Of a stretch of DNA of 64,000 nt, positions 1-8,761 are shown in pieces. Every line of letters begins with the position of its first letter. Positions within the stretch are counted from its first letter, which is position 1. Origin of the DNA: Elusimicrobiota bacterium (GTDB lineage Bacteria > Elusimicrobiota > Elusimicrobia > FEN-1173); NCBI GenBank assembly GCA_016714745.1, contig JADKCG010000005.1:62001-126000 (forward strand), written 5' to 3'. The position numbers and the translations under genes were made by a program. Under the pieces are notes generated by a model. The model was given only the letters and a program-made list of their open reading frames with translations, searched no databases and was not told the origin of the DNA.

Positions 1-1128
1 CGGAACGAAGTCCCGGCCCGGGGTGACGTTTCGAAGATGAAAGTCGGTTTTGTTCGCGCCCGAAATCCCGTTCACAAGGCCCATGACGCTTGCGTCAGCG
101 ACGAGCATGGCTTTCAGGTTCAGGGGCCCCGCGAATCCCGGTTCGCATCCCGCCACTTGGCGATAGACGTCATCCCCGGCTTTAAAAAGGGTTTTCGCGT
201 TCAAGAACCGTTTAAATTTATGTTCGTTGATGTCCCGGTCTCCCCGGAGCAACGCCACCACGGGTTTGCCGTCCGCCATGTAGAACACGGTCTTAATGAA
301 TTTCTCTTTCGGCGCGCCCAACAGTTTCGCCACGGCGTCCACCGCTCCGACCCCAACGGTAGGCACTTCTTCTATTGGAAGAAGCGGTTCTGCCGGCGGC
401 TGTTCCGGAGGGAGACACTCGGCGCGTTCCACGTTGGCGGCATACCCACACGCGGGACAGGAGGCAATAAACTCTTCTCCTGTTTCGGCCAACACCATGA
501 ACTCGTGGGAAAAATTCCCACCGATCGATCCCGTGTCCGCCTCCACAGGCCTAAATTTCAAGCCACAGCGGGTAAAAATACGCGTGTAGGCCGCCAGGAT
601 GTCGCGATAGGTGGCTTCGGCGCTGGCTTCATCTGCGTGGAACGAATAGCCGTCTTTCATATAAAATTCTCGCGCCCGCATCACGCCAAAGCGAGGGCGG
701 ATCTCATCGCGAAACTTCGTGCCAAACTGGTAAAGCAAAAGAGGGAGTTCCCGATACGAGCGAACCTCGCGCCGGACCAAATCGGTGATGACCTCCTCTG
801 CCGTGGGAGCCAGACAAAATTCAGTGTCTTTCCGGTCTTTGATGCGCAACATTTCTCGGCCGTACAACTGCCAGCGGCCTGTTTCCTCCCACAAATCTTT
901 GGGCTGAACCACCGGGAGCCACACCTCTTGCCCCCCCGCGCGATCCATTTCTTCCCGCACGATGCGCTCCACTTTTCGAAGAACCCGCAACCCCACCGGA
1001 AGCCATTCGTAGAGCCCGCTGGCCACTTTGCGGATCATCCCCGAACGAAGCATCAACCGCGCCGACACGGTGTCGGCATCGGACGGCAAATCTTTGAGCG
1101 TGGGCAATAAGTATCGGGAAAGGCGCAT
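1..1128 (-). CDS. proS: Prolyl-tRNA synthetase, N-terminal part (runs off the left edge)
   Basis: Charges tRNA-Pro with proline in the cytoplasm. The reading frame begins at the ATG at 1128 and stays open to base 1, giving about 376 residues, so the anticodon-binding end is missing. Visible features are the class II motif 2 region (FRDEIRPRFGVMRAREFYMK, about residues 138-157) and the start of the bacterial editing insertion after about residue 250 (KFIKTVFYM, then ALLRGDRDINEHKFKRF). It starts 5 bases after the rseP stop, in the same direction, so it is probably the last gene of the rpsB-to-proS run. A 357-residue plus-strand frame over the same bases is only its shadow. Confidence 0.95.
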   Translation of the reverse strand, partial: MRLSRYLLPTLKDLPSDADTVSARLMLRSGMIRKVASGLYEWLPVGLRVLRKVERIVREEMDRAGGQEVWLPVVQPKDLWEETGRWQLYGREMLRIKDRKDTEFCLAPTAEEVITDLVRREVRSYRELPLLLYQFGTKFRDEIRPRFGVMRAREFYMKDGYSFHADEASAEATYRDILAAYTRIFTRCGLKFRPVEADTGSIGGNFSHEFMVLAETGEEFIASCPACGYAANVERAECLPPEQPPAEPLLPIEEVPTVGVGAVDAVAKLLGAPKEKFIKTVFYMADGKPVVALLRGDRDINEHKFKRFLNAKTLFKAGDDVYRQVAGCEPGFAGPLNLKAMLVADASVMGLVNGISGANKTDFHLRNVTPGRDFVP

Positions 1129-1132
1129 GGTT

Positions 1133-2215
1133 TTATCTCGAGAATCGATTCGGGGTCGTCGGCTTTGATCGGAGCCGCTGGACATCGGAAAAAGTGGCAA
1201 AGACGAGGATTCCCAAGAGGAGTGAGAGTCCCACCATGTTGGCGGCTTGAACAACCCGGCGACTCACGGGTTTACGAAAAATCCCCTCCCACAAGAAAAA
1301 AACCAAATGTCCCCCGTCCAACATGGGAATGGGAAACAAGTTAAACAACCCAATTCCCAAAGAAATGAGCGCGATCAGAAAAAGATAATCCTGAATTCCG
1401 CTTTGGGTCGATTTGGAAATAATGTTGGCGATCCCGATGGGGCCGGAAAGTTCAGGTTTTTCACGATTCACGATTTTGTCACCCAAATAGGTGAGCGTGT
1501 GTTTGGTCCAGAAAACCGTCTGTTGCGCTCCCGCCACCAGGGCGTCCCCCAAAGGCAGGGAAGCATACAAGACGATCGGGGAAATCCCAATCAACCCTTG
1601 TCCCGAGGTGGGAGCCCGAACCGGAGTCACGACGAAATCCAGAACCGTCCCGCCGTTACGCATCACTGAAAGTCGAACGGGGGTCTCCGGGTTGAGGTGG
1701 ATCTTGTCGGCCACTTCCGCCCAGGTGGTCACGGGCGTCTCGTTCACCGATTGGATGCGGTCGCCGGTCATAAGACCTGCGCGTTGAGCAGGATACGCGT
1801 CCACCAGTTCGCCCACCACGGGTTCCAGGGAAGGTTTCGGTTGACCCCACAGAAGGAATACAAAGCTGAAAAGGCAATACGAGAGCACGTAGTTCATGGC
1901 GGGCCCGGCCACCACGATCGGAATGCGACGGTACCAGGGTTTCGCATAAAATTCCCGAGAATCCTTGACCGCCCCCGGATCACCCCCCGGTTCCATTTCC
2001 CCCGCCATCCGAACCTCGCCGCCCAGAGGGATCCACGCCACGCAATACCGTGTTTCCCCCCATTGAAATCCAAACAGTTCAGGTCCAAGACCAAACGAAA
2101 AACGGTCCACCCTCACCCCCGATTTTTTGGCCACAATGAAGTGACCGAACTCGTGCACGAACACCACGATTCCAAACGCAAACGCGACACCCAACACACT
2201 GATTAGAAAGCCCAT
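1133..2215 (-). CDS. rseP: RseP/S2P-family site-2 zinc metalloprotease
   Basis: Intramembrane protease that cleaves transmembrane substrates such as anti-sigma factors in the inner membrane. The 360-residue product has the zinc site HEFGH at residues 21-25 inside the first membrane helix, a central PDZ domain (about 125-205, containing GLMTGDRIQSVN), and the second metal motif LDGGH near residue 300, followed by two C-terminal hydrophobic segments. Length and order are those of E. coli RseP-type proteins with one PDZ domain. Its start overlaps the 3' end of dxr by 13 bases, the usual dxr-rseP neighbourhood, consistent with translational coupling. Confidence 0.95.
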   Translation of the reverse strand: MGFLISVLGVAFAFGIVVFVHEFGHFIVAKKSGVRVDRFSFGLGPELFGFQWGETRYCVAWIPLGGEVRMAGEMEPGGDPGAVKDSREFYAKPWYRRIPIVVAGPAMNYVLSYCLFSFVFLLWGQPKPSLEPVVGELVDAYPAQRAGLMTGDRIQSVNETPVTTWAEVADKIHLNPETPVRLSVMRNGGTVLDFVVTPVRAPTSGQGLIGISPIVLYASLPLGDALVAGAQQTVFWTKHTLTYLGDKIVNREKPELSGPIGIANIISKSTQSGIQDYLFLIALISLGIGLFNLFPIPMLDGGHLVFFLWEGIFRKPVSRRVVQAANMVGLSLLLGILVFATFSDVQRLRSKPTTPNRFSR

Positions 2216-3456
2216 TTTTTCGACCTCTCTTTATGTTGATGTTTACCCGATTTATCGAGCGAGTTCAACTTCATCCCAGTCAGGGGAAATGACAAAACCG
2301 ACAACGCCGCCGCTTCACGCCGCGCCCATCCGTCCGCCGCCAAAATCGCCGACAATCCAACCTTTCCATGGGAACCCTTAAACCGATCCATGACCTGACG
2401 GCACAATTTCGGGATCCCTGTAAACGGGATCCGTCTCTCCAAAAAGGCCTGAACCGCCACTTCGTTGGCTCCATTAAAAACGGCCGGCCAAGCCGCCCCC
2501 CGACGGCCGGCGTCCAACGCCAGCGACAAAGAGGGAAACCGCTTGAAATCCGGCGCATAAAATTCCAATTTTTGAATCTCCTCCAGTTCGAGAGGGCGCA
2601 CCGGGCCCGGTTGCCGTTCCGGAAAGGTGAGGGCGTATTGGATCGGAAGACGCATGTCTGGGTGGGACAACTGCGCAAGCATTGTCCCATCCACAAACTC
2701 AACCAAAGAATGAATAATCGATTGAGGATGGATCAGAATATGAATTTTTTCCAAAGGCACCCCAAACAGGTGGTGGGCCTCGATGGCTTCCAACCCCTTA
2801 TTGGTCAAGGTCGCACAATCAATCGTAATTTTTCGGCCCATTTTCCAGGTCGGGTGGTTGAGAGCCTCTTCCACGCCAACGGTCGAAAGCGATCCTTTTC
2901 GACGATAAAACGCGCCCCCCGACGCGGTCAGAATGAGCCGGCGAATGCCAACGCTGGAACCGCCCGCTAAACATTGAAACAGGGCGGAATGTTCGCTGTC
3001 CACAGGGATAATCCGTCCCCCATACCGATGAGCGGTGGCCATCACGATCTCGCCCGCCACGATAAGGGCCTCCTTGTTCGCGAGCGCCACATTTTTCCCT
3101 TCCCGGAGCGCGGCCAAAAGAGGCGTCAGCCCCACAGCGCCCACCACCGCTGACAAAACCAAATCGACCCCCGAGAGAGACGCCCCCCGAACCAATCCGT
3201 CTACGCCAAACGCCACCTGAAGTTTAATGCCGAGCCCCCGCGCCCAGCGCGTCAGATGCGCCGCCGATTCGCCATCGCCGACAATCGCCAAAGCGGGATG
3301 GAAAACCCGAATTTGTTTTTTCAACAAAGCCACGTTGGAATGGGCCGAGAGAGCGGTCACACGGAAGGATTCCCCGGCTCGGTTCAACCGCCGCACAACG
3401 TCCAATGCGTTCACACCAATCGACCCGGTGGACCCAAGAACCGATATCTTTCTCAT
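2203..3456 (-). CDS. dxr: 1-deoxy-D-xylulose-5-phosphate reductoisomerase
   Basis: Second step of the MEP isoprenoid pathway: rearranges and reduces deoxyxylulose phosphate to methylerythritol phosphate with NADPH. The 417-residue protein shows the nucleotide-binding start GSTGSIG, the metal-ligand motif DSEHSALFQCL and the conserved NKGLEAIEAHHLF segment. The last 30 or so residues are an extra basic tail (SLDKSGKHQHKERSKKW). Its DNA (about 2240-2262) resembles a dispersed palindromic repeat found elsewhere in the window, so the tail may come from a repeat insertion. The start overlaps the cdsA stop by 4 bases (ATGA). With hepS and uppS it supplies and uses isoprenoid precursors. Confidence 0.95.
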   Translation of the reverse strand: MRKISVLGSTGSIGVNALDVVRRLNRAGESFRVTALSAHSNVALLKKQIRVFHPALAIVGDGESAAHLTRWARGLGIKLQVAFGVDGLVRGASLSGVDLVLSAVVGAVGLTPLLAALREGKNVALANKEALIVAGEIVMATAHRYGGRIIPVDSEHSALFQCLAGGSSVGIRRLILTASGGAFYRRKGSLSTVGVEEALNHPTWKMGRKITIDCATLTNKGLEAIEAHHLFGVPLEKIHILIHPQSIIHSLVEFVDGTMLAQLSHPDMRLPIQYALTFPERQPGPVRPLELEEIQKLEFYAPDFKRFPSLSLALDAGRRGAAWPAVFNGANEVAVQAFLERRIPFTGIPKLCRQVMDRFKGSHGKVGLSAILAADGWARREAAALSVLSFPLTGMKLNSLDKSGKHQHKERSKKWAF

Positions 3457-4304
3457 CCCACTTTCCCTAAGGAGATCATGTAGAAATAAAGAAACGGCGC
3501 CGTTAAAAGGAAAGAATCAAAACGGTCCAAAACCCCACCGTGGCCCGGTAAAAGAGCGGAAGAATCTTTGACCCCAAAACAGCGTTTAATTAAAGACTCC
3601 GTCAAGTCAGACACTTGAGCCAGGGCCCCCAACACGGAGGCGAGAACCAAAATTTCCCCTCTTCCGAAAAGGTCTTTCATAAAAAGTTCGCGAAGCGCCA
3701 GAGACAGGAGAACGCCGGCCACAAGACCGCCCACAGCGCCTTCCCATGATTTTTTAGGACTAATGGCCGGGGCCAGACGATGTTTTCCTATAGAGATTCC
3801 AACAAAGTAGGCCGCCGTGTCTTGAGTCCAAATGAGCACAACCAAAAACACCGCCGCTAAAAAACCCCCGTTCATCAAAGTCCCGTTGGTGCCCCGCAAC
3901 TCGCGTAAGAGCGCCAAATAGCCCAAGGGCCAAACAATGAGAAGTATCCCCGTGAAAGACATGGCCAAACGGAGCATGGAAAGTCCTTTGTCTTTCCGTG
4001 CCATTTCGCGCAGGATCATAAGCAGGAGCGCCAACATCACCGCGAAGGCCGGCGCCTGGGACACAAAGGGAACCGTGGGACGAACCCCCGGAAAAACCAT
4101 CGACAACGCAACGCCCGCCCCTGCGGCGATGCCCACGCTTCCCTGGGTGGCGTACCCGCCTTCCTCCGCGACCCGGTGGAATTCCCAAAGGGCCAACACG
4201 ATCAGGATAAACATGAACGCCAAAAACGGAACGTTCCCCAGATAAAGCACCCAAAGAAAAACAGGGGCCAGAACAAGCGCCGTCAAAACACGGGGAAGGA
4301 CCAT
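3453..4304 (-). CDS. cdsA: Phosphatidate cytidylyltransferase (CDP-diglyceride synthase)
   Basis: Integral membrane enzyme making CDP-diacylglycerol from CTP and phosphatidic acid for phospholipid synthesis. The C-terminus carries the complete family signature: SLIKRCFGVKDSS followed by LLPGHGGVLDRFDS, including the metal-binding aspartates. About eight hydrophobic helices precede it. I place the start at the ATG at 4304 (MVLPRVLTALVLAP), 5 bases after the uppS stop. The longer frame to 4373 would run 65 bases into uppS and adds a non-hydrophobic, non-conserved leader. Length about 283 residues, normal for the family. Confidence 0.93.
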   Translation of the reverse strand: MVLPRVLTALVLAPVFLWVLYLGNVPFLAFMFILIVLALWEFHRVAEEGGYATQGSVGIAAGAGVALSMVFPGVRPTVPFVSQAPAFAVMLALLLMILREMARKDKGLSMLRLAMSFTGILLIVWPLGYLALLRELRGTNGTLMNGGFLAAVFLVVLIWTQDTAAYFVGISIGKHRLAPAISPKKSWEGAVGGLVAGVLLSLALRELFMKDLFGRGEILVLASVLGALAQVSDLTESLIKRCFGVKDSSALLPGHGGVLDRFDSFLLTAPFLYFYMISLGKVG

Positions 4305-4308
4305 GACG

Positions 4309-5013
4309 TCAGGCTCTCCCGAACCGGCGTTCTCGCCGTTGATAATCCAAAAGCGCTGAGAGAAACTGTTCACGTCGGAAATCCGGCCAGTTGGTGGAAG
4401 TCACGTGAATCTCCGTGTAAGCGGCTTGCCAGAGAAGAAAATTAGAAAGGCGGAATTCCCCGGACGTTCGAATCATTAAATCCGGGTCCGGGAGGGGTGC
4501 GGTTTGAAGATGACGGGAAATGGTTTCCTCTGTGACGGGCTCGCCCGCATGAAGAGCGGATTGAACAGCGTCCACAATTTCTTGTCGCCCCCCATAATTG
4601 AGGGCCAAGGTTAAAACCACACCGCGGTTGTTCGACAGAAGATCCCGCGTCTGTTTCAGTTCTTTGCGCACAAACGCCGGAAGCGCTTCGGCCCGCCCGA
4701 TGGTCCGGAGTTGAACCCCGTTTTTGTTAAGTTCCTTCGCTTCCCGCCGAAGGGTGTGGGCGAGAAGCGTCATGAGACCCCGCACTTCGGCCGCCGAACG
4801 CGACCAGTTTTCTGTCGAGAAAGCATAAAGCGTGAGCGCCTCGATTCCCCATTCCCCCGCCAAACGAACCACTTCTCTAACGCTTTCGGCCCCGGCCCGA
4901 TGCCCCATCAACCGGGGATACCCCCGTTCTTTGGCCCAACGCCCGTTGCCGTCCATTATAATCGCCACGTGCCGGGGCATCTTGGATCGGTCAAGACCTT
5001 CCGGCAAAGTCAA
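4309..5013 (-). CDS. uppS: Isoprenyl (undecaprenyl) diphosphate synthase, cis-type
   Basis: Condenses isopentenyl diphosphate onto farnesyl diphosphate to make the C55 carrier lipid for cell-wall synthesis. The 234-residue protein has the catalytic MDGNGRWAK motif, GHRAGAESV, the aromatic pocket segment TLYAFSTENWSR, and the C-terminal RTSGEFRLSNFLLWQ and FRREQFLSALLDYQRRERRFG. The start used is TTG at 5013, immediately after the frr stop (TAAGTTG). An internal ATG at 4977 (MPRHVAIIMDGN) would also give a functional protein and cannot be excluded because neither has a strong ribosome site. Confidence 0.95.
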   Translation of the reverse strand: MTLPEGLDRSKMPRHVAIIMDGNGRWAKERGYPRLMGHRAGAESVREVVRLAGEWGIEALTLYAFSTENWSRSAAEVRGLMTLLAHTLRREAKELNKNGVQLRTIGRAEALPAFVRKELKQTRDLLSNNRGVVLTLALNYGGRQEIVDAVQSALHAGEPVTEETISRHLQTAPLPDPDLMIRTSGEFRLSNFLLWQAAYTEIHVTSTNWPDFRREQFLSALLDYQRRERRFGRA

Positions 5014-5014
5014 C

Positions 5015-5591
5015 TTAGACAGTGAGAATTTCCTTTTCTTTGGAGGTTAGAATGTCGTCAATTCGTTTGATGTGGGCGTCCGTGATCCCCTGGAGTGCCC
5101 CCTCAGCGGATTTTCTTTGATCTTCGGTCAAAACCTTGTCTTTTTTCGGCTTTTTTTATTTTCTCCATGGCGTCTCGGCGATCGTTGCGAACAGCCACGC
5201 GAAAGTCTTCGGAAGTTTTTCGGACAACTTTGACCATTTCTTTGCGCCTTTCTTCCGTGAGAGTGGGGATGACGATCCGGATCAGTTTTCCATCATTATT
5301 CGCCGTCAAGCCCAGGTCGGACATTGAAATGGCTTTTTCAATGGCGTGAAGAGCGCCCACGTCCCAGGGTTTCACTTCGATGGTACGTCCGTCCGGAACG
5401 CTGACCGCGGCGACCTGCTTCATGGGCGTCATCGTACCGTAATAATCCACCTTGATGTGATCCAACAGGTTCCCCGTGGCGCGACCGGAGCGAATGGAGG
5501 AAAACTCCTGAATCATCTTGTCGATTGACTTTTTCATCTTGTCTTCAGCTTCTTTGAAGACGGGCTGGAGGGAAGGAGCAATGTTAGACAT
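5015..5591 (-). CDS. frr: Ribosome recycling factor, with one apparent frameshift
   Basis: Releases ribosomes from mRNA after termination. The first 150 or so codons read normally (MSNIAPSLQPVFKEAEDKM, then SIRSGRATGNLLD, then EERRKEMVKVVRKTSEDF). The frame then runs through a six-T stretch at 5141-5146 and ends prematurely with a wrong tail. Removing one base there restores the family ending AEKDKVLTEDQRKSAEG and then IKRIDDILTSKEKEILTV, with a stop at 5015, giving the standard length of about 191 residues. frr is essential in bacteria, so a sequencing error in the homopolymer is far more likely than real loss. It lies between pyrH and uppS, the common bacterial order. Confidence 0.93.
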
Positions 5592-5608
5592 GGGACGAAC
5601 CTCGAAGG

Positions 5609-6331
5609 TTAAGGCGTGACGAGCGTTCCGACGTTTTCACCCGCAATCGCCCGGCGGATATTGCCGAGCTCTTTGAGACTGAAAACTCTGACTGGGATTT
5701 TATTCTCCAAACACAGGGAAAGCGCCGTGGCGTCCATAACGCCCAACTGGTCCCGCAACGCCTGGAGAAGGGTGAGGCTTTTATACTTTTTGGCGGCGGG
5801 GTTGATGTGGGGATCCGAGTCGTAGACCCCATCCACCTGCGTGGCTTTCAACACGACGCCCGCCTCAATTTCAGAGGCGCGAAGTGCCGCGGCGGTATCC
5901 GTTGAGAAAAAAGGATTGCCTGTCCCAGCGGCAAAAATCACGATGCGCCCTTTCTCCAAATGGCGAATGGCTCGGCGCCGAATGTAGGGTTCGGCCACCT
6001 TCGCCACCTCCATGGCCGAAAGCACCCGGGTGGGGGCGCCGGTTTTTTCTAATGCGTCTTGAAGCGCCAGCGCATTGACCAGGGTGGCCAACATCCCCAT
6101 CTGGTCGGAGATCACGCGATCGAGCTCTTTGCCTTTCCCGCGTCCGCCCCGCCAAATGTTTCCACCGCCGACCACCACGGCAATTTGATGATGGGCCCGC
6201 CGGGCAGAGCTGATCTCGTGGGCAATTTGAAACAACGCATCAACGTCAATGCCTCCCCCCCCCGCGCTTCCCAAAAGGGATTCACCGGAAAGTTTGAGGA
6301 CAACGCGCCGAACGCGGGGAATCCCCTTCAT
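5609..6331 (-). CDS. pyrH: UMP kinase
   Basis: Phosphorylates UMP to UDP with ATP in pyrimidine nucleotide synthesis, amino-acid-kinase fold. Motifs include VVLKLSGESLLG at the N-terminus, VVVGGGNIWRG, the substrate region RVISDQMGMLATLVNALALQ, GTGNPFFSTDTAAALRA and the ATP-site segment ATQVDGVYDSDP. I choose the ATG at 6331, just after the tsf stop at 6336. A GTG at 6349 in the same frame would overlap tsf by 14 bases and only add six residues. Length about 240 residues, typical. Confidence 0.95.
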   Translation of the reverse strand: MKGIPRVRRVVLKLSGESLLGSAGGGGIDVDALFQIAHEISSARRAHHQIAVVVGGGNIWRGGRGKGKELDRVISDQMGMLATLVNALALQDALEKTGAPTRVLSAMEVAKVAEPYIRRRAIRHLEKGRIVIFAAGTGNPFFSTDTAAALRASEIEAGVVLKATQVDGVYDSDPHINPAAKKYKSLTLLQALRDQLGVMDATALSLCLENKIPVRVFSLKELGNIRRAIAGENVGTLVTP

Positions 6332-6335
6332 CTTT

Positions 6336-7008
6336 TTAATCTTCTTCACCCACTTTCAGACGAATAAAACGGCGCGGGATCAACGTGGCCCCCACTTTTT
6401 TGGAGATGAGGTCCACCACCTGGCCCACCTTCATTGTTTTTCCGCCCTCAACGGGTTTAACGAAGTCTTGTTCCATCAAGCAAAACTGACCGTAATACTG
6501 CTGAACTTTTCCTTGAACGATCTTGTCCCAAATTTTTTCGGGCTTGTTTTCCCGCCGTGCTTGTTCTTTGGCGATCGAAGATTCCTGCTCGATCACGTCG
6601 GCAGAAACGTCTTCCTTCCGAACAAAACGAGGGCTCGCCGCCGCGACCTGCATGGCAAGATGGCGCATCAGCGGCAGATTTCCAAGCGGGGTTCGCCTGC
6701 GCCGCAGACCGCGCCAATTCGGTGAGGAAACCTTGAAAATCGTCGGTCCGCGCCACGAAATCCGTTTCGCAATTCAATTCCAGCAGCACCGCGGTCTTCC
6801 CGGATGAATCCACAAAGGAGGTGACCAACCCGTCTCCGGTCACGCGCCCCGCGCGTTTGGCCGCCGAAGCCGATCCTTGTTCCCGCAGGACCACCACCGC
6901 CTTGTCAAAATCCCCGCCCGTCTGAGTCAACGCACGTTTACAATCCATCAAGCCCGCCCCGGTTTTTGCCCGAAGCTTGCCCACCAATTCGCTGGAAATC
7001 TCTGCCAT
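6336..7008 (-). CDS. tsf: Elongation factor Ts (short form), with one frameshift
   Basis: Guanine-nucleotide exchange factor for EF-Tu. The N-terminal half shows the diagnostic LRAKTGAGLMDCKRAL and ELNCETDFVART. The C-terminal half (MRHLAMQVAAASPRFV, then LMEQDFVK) lies one frame over. Dropping one base from the GGGG at 6688-6691 joins them through AANP-like sequence into one protein of about 223 residues, similar in design to the short EF-Ts of Thermus rather than the long E. coli form. The ATG at 7008 has a good GGAGG ribosome site 8 bases upstream. It sits between rpsB and pyrH as in most bacteria. Confidence 0.93.
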
Positions 7009-7162
7009 GTCAACGACCTCCTCAGATTGTGATCGCTCCCTGATAATGCGTCCGCCGGGCCCCTTCGCGGAATGAACCCGTGTCACGGCCTGGAGCCCGC
7101 AACCATCCTCTTTAAGACGCGGTCACCGTTTGATCCCGGCAGACGTCAAAACAAATCTTTCC

Positions 7163-7958
7163 TTATTTCCCGGACGGCACAACATCCACCGTCAACGCGG
7201 AAGGCTCCAATTCCTCGGTTAAGTCGATTTCTTGATCAGAGGAATCGATCACGCCCGCCGGTTGATCTTTGGGTTTCGCCGCTTGGCGTCCTTCAATGAT
7301 CGTATCGGCAATCAATTTACAGAACAGGCGCACCGACCGAATGGCATCGTCGTTGCCCGGCATCGGATAATCAATCAAGTCCGGATCGCAGTTCGTATCG
7401 CAAATGGACACGATGGGGATTTCCATCCGCCGGCCTTCTGTGATCGCGGTGATTTCCTGAACCGGATCCACAACAAACATAACGTCCGGCAGACGCGACA
7501 TCATTTTGATCCCGTCGAGAGATTTGGCCAACCGTTTAATTTCCTTTTCCCGACGAAGAGATTCTTTTTTTGACAGCGTATTAAATACCCCGCTCTGTTT
7601 CATGCGCTCTTGTTCCTGGAGGCGCTGAGCCGACCGACGGACTGTTTCAAAATTGGTCAACGTTCCTCCCAACCAACGGTCTCGAACGAACGGGCTTTCA
7701 CAACGGGCCGCCTCTTGCGCGATGGCTTCACGGGCCTGTTTTTTCGTTCCGACAAACAGAAACACTTTCCCTTCAGGCCATCTGGCGAACATAGACAAGC
7801 GCCTTTTTTAGTTCTTTGACCGTTTTCTGAAGGTCAATAATGTGAATGTTGTTGCGGCTCCCGAAAATATATTTCGCCATTTTCGGGTTCCATCGACGGG
7901 TTTGATGTCCGAAATGGACGCCCGCTTCCAACAACGCTTTCATTGATACCGATGCCAT
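7163..7958 (-). CDS. rpsB: 30S ribosomal protein S2, with one frameshift
   Basis: Structural protein of the small ribosomal subunit. The first 60 residues (VSMKALLEAGVHFGHQTRRW, then NPKMAKYIFG, then NNIHIIDLQKTV) and the remainder (VFLFVGTKKQAREAI, RDRWLGGTLTNF, MMSRLPDVMFVVDP, IPIVSICDTNCDP, YPMPGNDDAIRS) are in different frames. Removing one base of GGCC at about 7776-7779 gives the family sequence RQMAEGKVFLFVGT. There is a C-terminal acidic tail of about 35 residues. Start ATG 7958 has an AGGAGG site 6 bases upstream. First gene of the rpsB-tsf-pyrH-frr run. Confidence 0.94.
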
Positions 7959-8220
7959 GATTCCTCCTGAGTGTCGCGTCTTTGCTCAGCAAGGCAAAGA
8001 GCGCGCATACCGACGGTAAGCGATGAGGACGCCCGGGAACAAAAAGCCCGGCCAAAGGGCAGTTTGTGCCGCTCTCAAACGGACGCAAACGATGGTATGG
8101 AACCCGGGGGCTCCAAACGACGCGCGGTTTTTGTCCGCTCTTTCGAGCGGCCTCCATCCTCTTCTTTTCGCCGTCAGCCCCAATTGGGAACCCTGACGAC
8201 AATCCAAGGATGTGTGAGAT
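7959..8220 (-). promoter_or_regulatory. Leader region upstream of rpsB with strong hairpins
   Basis: About 260 bases lie upstream of rpsB with no coding frame I can support. On the transcribed strand there is a perfect six-pair stem with a GAAA tetraloop (8135-8150) and, nearer the gene, a CCGGG/CCCGG stem with a U-rich loop (about 8036-8060). Bacterial rpsB leaders are often bound by S2 itself. I infer a similar autoregulatory leader here but see no sequence match to a known motif, and no convincing sigma-70 promoter. Confidence 0.4.
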
Positions 8221-8246
8221 GGGGGGCCCTTCGGCCCCCTTTTTAC
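8221..8246 (+). terminator. Intrinsic-terminator-like hairpin facing the plus strand
   Basis: GGGGGCC-CTTC-GGCCCCC followed directly by TTTTT on the plus strand. All genes nearby are on the minus strand, where the U-tract would be an A-tract before the stem, so as written it would end a plus-strand transcript that has no obvious gene. Confidence 0.5.
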
Positions 8247-8306
8247 AAAATTCCCGATCCCTTCCCCATCGGAAAGATGTCCCTATATTCCGACTTTTTT
8301 GTCGTT

Positions 8307-8323
8307 GCCCCATTTATAGGGGC
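8307..8323. repeat. REP-like palindrome, copy A
   Basis: GCCCC-ATTTATA-GGGGC, preceded by GTT. Shares the consensus GTTGCCCCATTTATGGGGCGA with copies at 9498, 16595, 21711 and 46787. Lies between the ferredoxin gene and the rpsB leader. Confidence 0.6.
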
Positions 8324-8346
8324 GTTAGAATTGTCGGTTGGGGAGC

Positions 8347-8365
8347 GCGGGCGTCTCGCCCGCCT
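8347..8365. terminator. GC-rich hairpin downstream of the ferredoxin gene
   Basis: A perfect seven-pair stem GCGGGCG-TCT-CGCCCGC about 10 bases past the ferredoxin stop. It lacks a U-tract on the minus strand, so it may only stabilise the 3' end. Confidence 0.4.
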
Positions 8366-8375
8366 CTTTTGGCTT

Positions 8376-8699
8376 TTACTTCGGGGTGATTTTAATCGCC
8401 ACCACGGGGCAAACGCTCTCGCACGCCATGCAGAAAATGCAGGCGTCTTCTTTCGCGGGAGCGGCCTTCCGGGCGGAAGCGGGATGCCCCGGCGAATCGA
8501 CCCAGGCGAAAACGTTTTCCGGGCACGCGTCCAGACAAGCGCCGTCGGCAATGCAGAGATCGAAATCAACAGCCACCCACGTCCCGTGAATGCCGAGCTT
8601 TGCCGGAGGTTCAAAAGGGCTCCAAATTTGATATCCGAACTTCTCGTCGTTCTTCACGACTTTTTGATTTTTTTGAAAATCGGGATCAATGGCGGCCAT
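8376..8699 (-). CDS. Dicluster ferredoxin of the archaeal zinc-ferredoxin family
   Basis: Small electron carrier, 107 residues. The core matches the Sulfolobus/Thermoplasma zinc-containing ferredoxins closely: EPPAKLGIHGTWV, VDFDLCIADGACLDACPENVF, SPGHPASARKA and ACIFCMACESVCPVVAI. The first cluster motif is CxxDxxCxxxCP and the second CxxCxxCxxxCP, the seven- or eight-iron pattern. Only the third of the N-terminal zinc histidines (GIH) is present; the GEHSGH pair of the archaeal proteins is replaced by KNDEKFG, so zinc is probably not bound. No partner is fused. The nearby complex I operon lacks NADH-module genes, which makes this a plausible electron donor. Confidence 0.9.
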   Translation of the reverse strand: MAAIDPDFQKNQKVVKNDEKFGYQIWSPFEPPAKLGIHGTWVAVDFDLCIADGACLDACPENVFAWVDSPGHPASARKAAPAKEDACIFCMACESVCPVVAIKITPK

Positions 8700-8761
8700 G
8701 CGAGTACTCCCTTATTTAGTATTGAGTGAAACCGTAATCTACCACAAGAGGACGTCCCCTG

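Noticed and set aside
37..1110. 357-residue plus-strand frame at the left edge
   Set aside because: It is the complement of proS, whose minus-strand frame carries class II synthetase motifs; the plus frame has none and a skewed Arg/His/Pro composition.
5141..5146. Programmed frameshift in frr, as in release factor genes
   Set aside because: No slippery heptamer, internal Shine-Dalgarno or stimulatory structure, and the same type of break occurs in many unrelated genes nearby.
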